Below, in pieces: positions 56,822 to 64,000 of a stretch of DNA of 64,000 bases. Both the position numbers and the translations under genes were made by a program. The stretch is taken from assembly GCF_041260155.1 (NCBI RefSeq), contig NW_027248395.1, positions 525,953 through 589,952 of the forward strand, in the 5' to 3' direction. Each line of letters starts with the position of its first letter. Position 1 is the stretch's first letter. Source of the DNA: Ptychodera flava (taxonomy: Eukaryota; Hemichordata; Enteropneusta; Ptychoderidae). The notes under the pieces were generated by a model. The model saw nothing but the letters and a program-made list of their open reading frames with translations, ran no database searches and had not been told where the DNA came from.

Positions 56822-57427
56822 TTATACGAAAAATTTTATGTCGTACGGATGCTGAAAATTAAATACTAGTTTACTGAATTTTATCCTTTTCAATTGCTTG
56901 ATTAGGCCCACGGCTTCCCGTTCTGTCATCTCCATTCCATGTTCTTTTATAATAGTTTTGTTGTCTTCCTTGTTCGGTGCGTAAATTAGTACTAACATCT
57001 TTATGTTTTCCCTGAATGGTTTACTAATACTAGTATATTGCTGAGTCAGAACCCAGACAGATAGTCCGTAGTGTCTTGCGCTGAAACCAAGTTGGACTAA
57101 AATGTCACTGCGCTTCTTCATATCTTTGGACGAGGCGCAGTCGTCGAGTACTATTAAAGTGTTCGTGCCGGCCCATTCGTCCCTTACGTAGGTTAATGTA
57201 ATATCCACTGCATCGAGTCCGACTGGAAACACAAACACATTATCATCTTCGAAAATGAATCTTCTATTATACGTTTTATTAATCATGAATGTTGGGCAAA
57301 TGAAAACTATATATTCGAATTTCCTTAAGTACGGACCGGTGAGGAGGTCCAACATAAATTCTGTTTTGCCAGAATCTGTCGGTCCATTTATAATCATGTT
57401 GAATGGCGGGGTATCGTATATTGACAT
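56822..57427 (-). CDS. FtsK/HerA-type packaging ATPase, Polinton B
   Basis: 201-residue frame, looks whole. Walker A GPTDSGKT at residues 15-22 follows FNMIIN. Walker B LIVLDD is at 91-96, with CASSKDMKKR after it. A VWVLTQQYTSI sensor region and a C-terminal FNFQHPYDIKFFV end are present. It is a short A32-like motor that packages the element DNA. It lies between the integrase and the large structural gene on the minus strand. Confidence 0.9.
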   Translation of the reverse strand: MSIYDTPPFNMIINGPTDSGKTEFMLDLLTGPYLRKFEYIVFICPTFMINKTYNRRFIFEDDNVFVFPVGLDAVDITLTYVRDEWAGTNTLIVLDDCASSKDMKKRSDILVQLGFSARHYGLSVWVLTQQYTSISKPFRENIKMLVLIYAPNKEDNKTIIKEHGMEMTEREAVGLIKQLKRIKFSKLVFNFQHPYDIKFFV

Positions 57428-57469
57428 TTCCTCTGGATCTATATATTGTAAATAAATGTAATGATATTG

Positions 57470-58817
57470 CTAAAGATAACAAACCAATTTTTCCGAATTC
57501 GTGAATAGGGTCTGCAGATGCTGCCCGTTCCCGTTCCGAAGGCGGGGAGGGGAGGCCCCCCGAGTCGTGTCATTGTGAGGTGACTCTCCGGGCTCGTCTT
57601 GCCACTTCACAAGATCCTCCCCTCCTTCCATCTCATGTACAGCACTTTCTCGAACTTCCGTGTTTATATCACCGTTCACCCCGAAGACCATAGATTCAGT
57701 TGCATATTGCAATTCATTATTATAACCTGAGATTGCCGGGCCCGAAAGAATGACCATCTCAGACGGTAAGAGAAGTAAATTGGGCGAAACTGCCATATCA
57801 AGTTTGACACCAGTATTCATTATTGTGTCTTGATATCGCCTATAACTGATTACTTTGTCGGTATTACGAATTTCATCTTCGAGGAGAACGCCGAATTCTT
57901 TTCTTACTTGCACTGCACTGCCAGTATCACCTACTATGGTACTACGAATATTAGCTTGTGCACCGAGTATGCAATATACGTAGGCTTCAAGGCTTTCATT
58001 GAGGCGGGCTAGGCCAGCCTTTGTTAGTCCCAAGTCTCCCGTCAGAGGAATGAAACTATTATATTGCCCCTCCGATCCATCATTTCTGAAGAAATAATAG
58101 TGTGGTCGGTCTTTGGTCGGGCAGTACATGTTTTTTCTTTCCAAAAATGGTATGTGTATAGAAAACGCCTCCATCGGCGGAGAGGAAAAAGTCGTGACCA
58201 TTGTATATTGCTTTTGGCTGTCGAACGGGCCCACGATTAGTGTAATATTCATAACCATAACCAAGACCTGAGTTTTGACCTTTTCGATATCGAAAGTCGG
58301 ACTTCGTGGGACTTATATTTCCAAATTCTGTACATAGAAGTTCATATTGGACGAGATTGTATGGATTGTCGCCGGCTTTGAAGGTGGGGGTATCGTCTGG
58401 AAGTGCAACGCCCATTTCATGAAGAATACGACGTATTGTAAAGTATACATGGAAACGGCAGAATGATCGTATTTGCGGAGGAAATTTCCCTTCGGAACCA
58501 AAGAGATGGGCGAATGATATACCGCAACCAGTAGTGCTGCACCATACGGCGAAATTTAATTGCTGGTCCCAGTATTTCATGTTTGGTCCGCCCAGCCAGA
58601 CATTACTTTCTTTAGCTGATCGATGAGTGATTACGTTATCTTTAAATATATCCCGTGGATGAAAAGTAAATTTTTCTGTCGGCGTTACATATATTTCTAA
58701 GTCCATGAGAATAGGTTTTATTCCTCCATTCGGTTTGGAAGGAATATCAGCATGCTGTACTGTCGGTACGCTCGTCTTATTCAATTGAAAAGCAACTGGG
58801 AATGCGTCTGTACTCAT
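57470..58817 (-). pseudogene. Large conserved structural-type protein of Polinton B lineage
   Basis: Starts MSTDAFPVAFQLNKTSVP and has NVWLGGPNMKYWDQQLNFAV, WCSTTGCGISFAHL, RFHVYFTIRRILHEMGVALP and later ARLNESLEAYVYCILGAQAN and SGYNNELQYATESMV. I recognise it as a conserved protein of cnidarian-type Polinton clusters without a known function. Its size (about 450 residues), beta/helix mix and abundance suggest a virion component. The C-terminus is acidic and Pro/Gly-rich. It is broken, with about one break. Confidence 0.55.
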
Positions 58818-58848
58818 TATTCGTGTTTCTATATAAAGATAGATTTAA

Positions 58849-59844
58849 ATGGAGGAGAATTTTCCCGGAATCCCTGTCGGAATCGTACTAACATTCCAGA
58901 CCATGTTAATATTATATTTCGGATTCAGGTTTAAACGAATTTTTTATTTTTTACTAAGAATAGATAACATACTGCAAACAATGGAGAATTTAATAAAGTC
59001 ATCGGCAGCGCAAATACGCGTTCCGAAGGGCTTCGGTGGCTTCGACGCTCGATCCATAATAGAAACAAAACGTGAAAAAATACTCTGGGCCATCGCAAGT
59101 GGTCAAAGTAAGTTATTTTTGGTAAGGAGATTTCAATTGCTGACGTAGAAAAATGGGAAGATGAAACGGTGAATAAAGCATTTAAAGTCTATGAAGCGAA
59201 ATACAGTTCTCTTATAAGTGATACCATCACTCAAAGTTTCATAGATCTAGGAGCCCGTGCAATAAGTCAGGTAGTTCCAATCGATGATCGAGATAACTAT
59301 GCCACTGATCTTAAAAAGGATTTTATTCTAAACAGTGAAATAAAACGATTATCAGGACGGATAGCCTACACATGGGGACCCATACTTGCTCTAGTTTCCA
59401 CCGGTTTAATTACGGGTAAACATTTAAATTTTAAAAAAATCGGGTTTAATATAGTACCTGAAATAAATGGATTCAACTTCGCCGACTCAGCAAACGCTTC
59501 CGCCAGGGACTCCGTCAGAAGCCCCGCCGACGGGGCCCGGACCAGAAACGACTCCGTCATGGACGACCTTACCTACGCCACAGCGCAACATAGAGAAAGC
59601 GACGTTACCGCCGAAGCATCCAGGGAGAGTTGCTGCAGGGAAGCGACTAGCGGAATGGAACAGGTGGAAGAAACGTCAAGCAATGAAGGGGGAGGAGGGG
59701 AGTGATGCGGTAGCGAGTCCCCTCTCTCTGGACCCCTCTCAGAACGGTTCCGACAGGGTTCCGGGGGAGAGGTACCACAACAGTGTGATAGCTCACGCGA
59801 TAGCTCACGCGATAGCTGGTATAATAAATGTTATCTTGTTTTAG
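58849..59844 (+). pseudogene. Membrane/basic-tail virion-type protein
   Basis: The first text has a hydrophobic helix (VGIVLTFQTMLILYFGF) and then MENLIKSSAAQIRVPKGFGG. The middle part shows VPIDDRDNYATDLKKDFILN and AYTWGPILALVSTGLITG. An overlapping frame carries LPPKHPGRVAAGKRLAEWNR, a basic GKRLAEWN motif I know from minor proteins of this Polinton lineage. The function is unknown; DNA or capsid-interior binding is plausible. It starts 31 bases from the divergent gene at 58817. It is broken, with about two breaks. Confidence 0.45.
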
Positions 59845-59849
59845 GAATT

Positions 59850-60044
59850 GTGGGAGTTTCATTGACTGCATTAGGGCTATATTGGGGGCGTGCTCGTCAT
59901 ATTTGTCCAGATCGGAAAGATGAACCAAATCAGAAAGCGAAAAAAACAGAGCACGTAGCAGCTCCATCCGGAACAGTTCCGACAGGGGTTCCGAGGGGAG
60001 GGGAGGGGGGACCCAGCTCCTCTACATTGTATGAGATGGATTAA
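59850..60044 (+). CDS. Small single-span membrane protein
   Basis: 64 residues: one hydrophobic helix (MGVSLTALGLYWG) and a charged Lys/Glu tail, ending Pro/Gly/Ser-rich. It may be the C-terminal part of the preceding gene rather than a separate protein. The last third is created by GC-rich motif copies (59967-59998). Confidence 0.3.
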   Translation: MGVSLTALGLYWGRARHICPDRKDEPNQKAKKTEHVAAPSGTVPTGVPRGGEGGPSSSTLYEMD

Positions 60045-60096
60045 CTCCCCCATATTTTTTATTTTTATTTTTTATTTTATATACTAGTCAGCAATC

Positions 60097-60375
60097 ATGG
60101 ATACTAAAACAGTTGTAAACACAATGTACGATGGTATTGTAATCGCAGGACTTGCGATGGGATATCTTATGATCTCCAGCAAATTTCTGAAAATAGAGGT
60201 TGGCGATCCAAGTCGACCAAATTTGACTCGATTGGCAAAATTAGGCGGTGCGACTGCTGCCGCGGTTGCAACAAAGATCTACTTGAACAGAAAAATATTA
60301 TTCCTGCAGAACCTTATACTTTGTAATAATAATAATATTCATCGAACACTTATACTTAGTAATATATACATATAA
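60097..60375 (+). CDS. Small membrane protein of Polinton B lineage
   Basis: MDTKTVVNTMYDGIVIAGLA opens a transmembrane helix (IVIAGLAMGYLMI), then KIEVGDPSRPNLTRLAKLGG and a second weak helix. The first 70 residues look like a family I associate with this lineage; the last 20 (NNNNIHRT) look non-native. Function unknown. Confidence 0.45.
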   Translation: MDTKTVVNTMYDGIVIAGLAMGYLMISSKFLKIEVGDPSRPNLTRLAKLGGATAAAVATKIYLNRKILFLQNLILCNNNNIHRTLILSNIYI

Positions 60376-60383
60376 CGTACAAC

Positions 60384-61103
60384 GATGATCATTTGGATTG
60401 AAAGCGAAACAGGCAAACCGTTACTATGTATTTAACCCTTGCATTGACATATCAAAGTTTACGAAGATAAGACTGCTCGAGTGTTCACTCTTTAACTCAT
60501 GGTATAACATAACGAGGACGAATAGTATATTAAAATATCAAGAAGGTGGACAACCGAAGAAGTCTATAACAATACGTCCAGGTAACTACAATATCAATAC
60601 ACTCAACAAAGCCATCGGGTTGAAGCAAAAAATTAATTTTGAAGAACATATGCCGACAAACCGCGTTCTTCTAACTTTGGCTAAAGATGTTAGAGTATTT
60701 TTTAATGCCACAGGTAACTTCGCTAACCTCGTCGGCTTTTCAGAAAAAATGAGGACAACCCCGTGTAAAAAAGTACTATAAGTCCAGGTCAAGCAGATTT
60801 CTTAACAGTCACTAAATACATAGTTCATTCAGATGTTGTTGATATTACTGGAAGTTATGTTTCATTTGGTCTGGCGAATACATACAGGGGAAAGTATCGG
60901 ACCGTTTACAAATACTTCCCATTCGGGAAACAAAACGAATAAGTGAAAAGGTCACTTATGATTTTAAAAACGGCTCAATTTCCGTGCCACTGAGAAAGGG
61001 GGGAGGCTTGATGGATTCAATGCGTATTTGGATAACAGATCAGGATGGGAAGATGATCGATTTCAATAACTGGCCAGTCACCTTTTGTATTGAATTATTT
61101 TAG
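60384..61103 (+). pseudogene. Penton/minor capsid-like protein, Polinton B
   Basis: Contains YVFNPCIDISKFTKIRLLEC, SLFNSWYNITRTNSILKY and a SITIRPGNYNINTLNKAI segment, the pattern of single jelly-roll minor capsid proteins in this lineage (a FNPxIDLSK strand, then SWYN). The downstream part has KGGGLMDSMRIWITDQDGK and NNWPVTFCIEL. It would cap capsid vertices. It is broken, with about two breaks. Confidence 0.62.
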
Positions 61104-61185
61104 CCGGCGAAGCCTGTCGGAACGGTTCCGAAGGGGGCCTACCAGAAGATAAACCATCCCACGACCAATCCTCCAGCAATATAGA

Positions 61186-61551
61186 TCATCTCATATTTCT
61201 TTTGCTCAGACTGGGTTGATAATAATCTGAGAATTGAACTGGCCTTGACGTAGAGTTGCTTTGCACCGCTTCTGCTTCTTCCAGGATTTCTGCATCTGTA
61301 TCTCTTAATTCTGCCGCAGCATGCGCGTCCTTTGCCTGATTTTCTCTTTCCCAGTCAGCCTGGAGTAATCTTTTTTCTGACCAGACGTTGCGATCATGTT
61401 CAAATTTTTCTAATGCTTTATCATGTCGGACCTTTTCTTCAATAAGAGCGTCACCATTCCCAGAAAGCTTTTGTCCGATAATATTTCCTCCTGTGAATGC
61501 CGTTGCATTTAATACAGCACCGAGAACTGTCATTCCTATAGCTGAAGCCAT
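61186..61551 (-). pseudogene. Lineage-specific helical protein (FTGGN family)
   Basis: MASAIGMTVLGAVLNATAFT followed by GGNIIGQKL, then a charged helical coiled part (KALEKFEHDRNVWSEKRL) and PVQFSDYYQPS. I recognise the GxALxxxxFTGGN start and the SDxYxPS end from a protein common in cnidarian-type Polintons. It probably has a hydrophobic N-terminus and a coiled stalk. It appears truncated relative to the family. Function unknown. Confidence 0.5.
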
Positions 61552-61605
61552 GATTGTGTATATTACAAGGTATTATTTTAATTTTCACTGTATATAGGTC
61601 CCGTA

Positions 61606-62440
61606 TGTCTGGTCCAGGTCTAGGTACAATTCGTATGCAAAATCTTGAGCTTGAAGATCTGAGTGATGTTAAAGTTAACAATAATACTAAGATGGCTGCT
61701 AATCATAATAAGGATTACGTCCTTCGTTACAAGGACCGCGAAAAATATTTCGTTTTAGCCAATGCCGCGGCGCCACCCCACGAGCATGCTGTGAATTTTC
61801 CGAACTTACAGACATTGATGAAACCGTAATTGACGCCACAAAGGCTTCGAATGATCCTACTCCTTTTGCACTGACATGGAATTCGGCTAGTCAGAAATTC
61901 ATGCCTTATAATGTACCGCGTAACATCTTAGATATATTGGATAGTGAAATTAGTGGTGGAGTTACTGAACTGCCAGGAACTCCAAATGTTATTTATTTCG
62001 ATAGCAATGTTAACAAGTACAAGTTGTTAGATTTTCGTAGTTGGCTTACTCCTAAGAATCCATACATTGCACTTCTTGGTATACCGATTCACCTTAAAAT
62101 TAGTCCTCTTAATACAATAATGAAGGCAGATAATACACTAAGAAGGTGGATAAACGAGGGGGAGAATTATTGCTCGTATACAGCTAGCGGAGTTCCAGTT
62201 AGATTATTTTGGGACACAACTTTAAAGAAACTGGGTCTGAAAAGTGTGGGGGAGGAGGTGGCTGAATTAAATTTACAGACTGTAAATCAACAGATGACTG
62301 ATAATATGAAAATAATTGAGCATGGTACAGTTGTTATCAAATGTATAAAATTAGGTACAGGAGATGAGTTTGATGATTTAGTTGGAAATATTGCTTTAAA
62401 AACAGACTCAAGAACACCTTGCACTATTTCATAACTATTG
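61606..62440 (+). pseudogene. Uncharacterised beta-rich protein, right end of Polinton B
   Basis: Starts MSGPGLGTIRMQNLELEDLS. The second part (61901-62434) has YNVPRNILDILDSEISGG, KYKLLDFRSWLTPKNPYIAL and GVPVRLFWDTTLKKLGL. No family known to me; fibre- or receptor-type virion protein is a guess from its terminal position and beta-rich look. It is divergent from the gene at 61551. It is broken, with about one break. Confidence 0.4.
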
Positions 62441-62674
62441 ATAAAGATAAAAAAGATTTAGATATTTTACTCGTACTCCGGAAGAAAGTAGTTCCGGCAA
62501 CATTTCATTTGTTAAAAAAGATACAACTACTTACACTTTAGATATCAGTACCATTTATCTAAAACGTCTCATATTGTTTGAAGTAATGGTCTTCAGACAT
62601 ATTTAAGTTCGGAGGAAAATTCTAAAATTTTATCTATCGGGTGAACAAGTTCGTACCGATAGGAACTAGAGTCG

Positions 62675-63290
62675 TTCAGAAAAAATTCCACAGAAAATTT
62701 TCTGAAACTGTAGAATAACAGACATTGAACATGACATCACAAGTTACTAAGCAACTGAAGTCCGGTATTGCGAAACGTCTGTAGGGGTATTGCGAAATTC
62801 CCTGCTGGAAAGTTCCTGCCTGAAAACGTACCGATATAGGGGTATTGCGCAACAGTGTTCCGACGACTCCAAACATAGTGAAAAGGGAACAGTCAGCAGA
62901 TAAAGTTCACATCCAGAAACGAGACCCGCACCTTCGAAACTGTTCGATACGGGTTGCCTTTGTAAGAGCTCCTGTACGGCTCAGTCAGAATCTATCTAGC
63001 AAATGAGAGAGAGAATAGAATGTCGTTCTGTTTTGCTCAGTGAGGGTGAGTCATAGCTACTGTATTGCGCAAGTTCCATTTGGAATGTGAATGACTCAGC
63101 AGGGAATTTCCCTGCTGAGTACAGGACAATGACTGCTGCGCAAGCTGCTGCGCGTGAGTGAGTTCGTATATAGGTCAGGGTCGCACTTTAGTTACATGGA
63201 TGGTTAAATTTTCCTTTCGCCCATTTAGATAAATGAATAAAATGGGTGTAAAATTCTATTTATCATGGAAAGGAAATATTCCTTACTACT
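62675..63290 (-). repeat. Polinton B right TIR
   Basis: Inverse of 46086-46704 with about ten differences. It ends CCTTACTACT before GACATA. Confidence 0.97.
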
Positions 63291-63296
63291 GACATA

Positions 63297-63691
63297 AATG
63301 AAAGTTATTTGAACTGGTTGGTTACTGCTCCAGCATAAGTTCAAGTGTGGATTCTAAGTATCAACAACCCTGATATGAAAGTGAATTAAGAATTAGAGAT
63401 GGGACTCAATAGGATCAACAATATCTAAAACAGGAAACGGTGAACTTATATAATACAGAAGAGGAGAAAATTTAGCCAATGGCTAATCTAAACCAAATTA
63501 CTTAAACTGGACTGTTGGCATTGATTACACATGTATTTATTGTCAATCATATAGAAAATAAATTTGGGCCATTGACTAAAAAACATTTGCTTGTTACACT
63601 CACCACACTTGTTCTTAGTATTTGGAGTGTACACCTATCTACAATACAATGATAAAAGTTTGGACTCTGTAGGTCAACAGTGCATCTTTAA
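63297..63691. other. Host non-coding DNA
   Basis: AT-rich. No gene or repeat recognised. Confidence 0.4.
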
Positions 63692-63965
63692 TGTGTGAGA
63701 CTAAACAAGCTTACCCCTCAAGTATATATAGGCAAAGACAATATTTAATTTTGAATTATGTAGTGCAGGGAAGGACATACAATATGGTGAAAAGCAAATT
63801 AAATATAAAAACGGAATATACAATTATATGTGTGAGACTAAATAAGCTTACCCTCAAGTATGGATAGGCCAAAGACAATATTTAATTTTGAATTATGTAG
63901 TGCAGGGAAGGACATACAATATGGTGAAAAGCAAATTAAATATAAAAACTGAATATACAAATATA
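63692..63965. repeat. Tandem duplication, 137-bp period
   Basis: TGTGTGAGACTAAA occurs at 63692 and 63829. The copies (ending ...TATACAA(T/A)TATATG) differ at only a few positions. Confidence 0.95.
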
Positions 63966-64000
63966 TGGAAATGTTGTTTTACAGTCATGAGTATCTGGTG

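Larger units (their letters stand above)
46086..63290. mobile_element. Polinton (Maverick) B
   Basis: 17,205 bp with terminal inverted repeats of about 618 bp beginning AGTAGTAAGGAATATTTCC and an exact 6-bp target duplication GACATA (46080-46085 and 63291-63296). It carries integrase with chromodomain, packaging ATPase, protein-primed polymerase B, major capsid and a penton-like protein, plus lineage-specific proteins familiar from cnidarian-type Polintons. No protease is recognised. TIRs are about 98 percent identical by eye, so it is fairly young, but many genes are already broken (about fifteen to twenty breaks overall). It is a different lineage from Polinton A: different gene order and only distant capsid text. 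Confidence 0.96.

Overview
The window looks like repeat-rich nuclear DNA of a non-vertebrate animal. Introns with GT/AG borders, a spliced DUF6589-type gene, a Kolobok transposon with a THAP transposase, a BEL/Pao retrotransposon and two Polintons (Mavericks) all point to a metazoan. A marine invertebrate such as amphioxus, a hemichordate or a mollusc fits, but nothing here fixes the species. I recognise no intact ordinary host gene.

Layout. 1-846: a satellite of about 172 bp monomers, which resumes at 25259. 847-25258: Polinton A, inserted in that satellite, with 36-bp terminal inverted repeats (TIRs) and a decayed 6-bp target duplication. On the plus strand it carries a WW-PC4 protein and a small CxxC protein. 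On the minus strand it carries protease, major capsid, a pX-like core protein, penton, chromodomain/integrase, two conserved Polinton proteins, a packaging ATPase and, from the far end, a spliced protein-primed DNA polymerase. It is broken and interrupted by other DNA: 6.4-8.5 kb, a decaying DUF6589 gene (12.0-17.1 kb), a small hairpin element (17.25 kb) and a partial BEL/Pao element (18.15-19.94 kb). 25.3-29.6 kb: host non-coding DNA. 29.73-34.74 kb: a 56/60-bp minisatellite with orientation switches and a higher-order repeat, flanked by diverged inverted host duplications. 34.7-38.8 kb: host non-coding DNA with tandem duplications.

38844-45009: a Kolobok DNA transposon (TTAA target, 220-bp TIRs) with a spliced THAP-DDE transposase gene on plus and a convergent gene resembling the P2X7 ballast domain on minus. 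It lies inside one copy of a host tandem duplication. 46086-63290: Polinton B, a younger element of a different lineage with about 618-bp TIRs and a perfect 6-bp target duplication (GACATA). It carries capsid, DNA polymerase B, a kinase-like/DEDDh-exonuclease gene, a chromodomain integrase, packaging ATPase, a penton-like protein and several lineage-specific proteins. Some genes look whole and many are broken. The last 0.7 kb is host DNA with a 137-bp tandem duplication.

How the parts fit. Each Polinton has the family's usual division of labour: integrase to insert, polymerase B to self-replicate, ATPase plus capsid and penton to package. Polinton A adds a fused transcription-coactivator protein behind a TATA promoter whose CCAAT-octamer-TATA layout recurs at the other end, reading inward to the polymerase. 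Polinton B contains a dispersed GC-rich palindromic motif, in and between genes, that annotated features do not explain.
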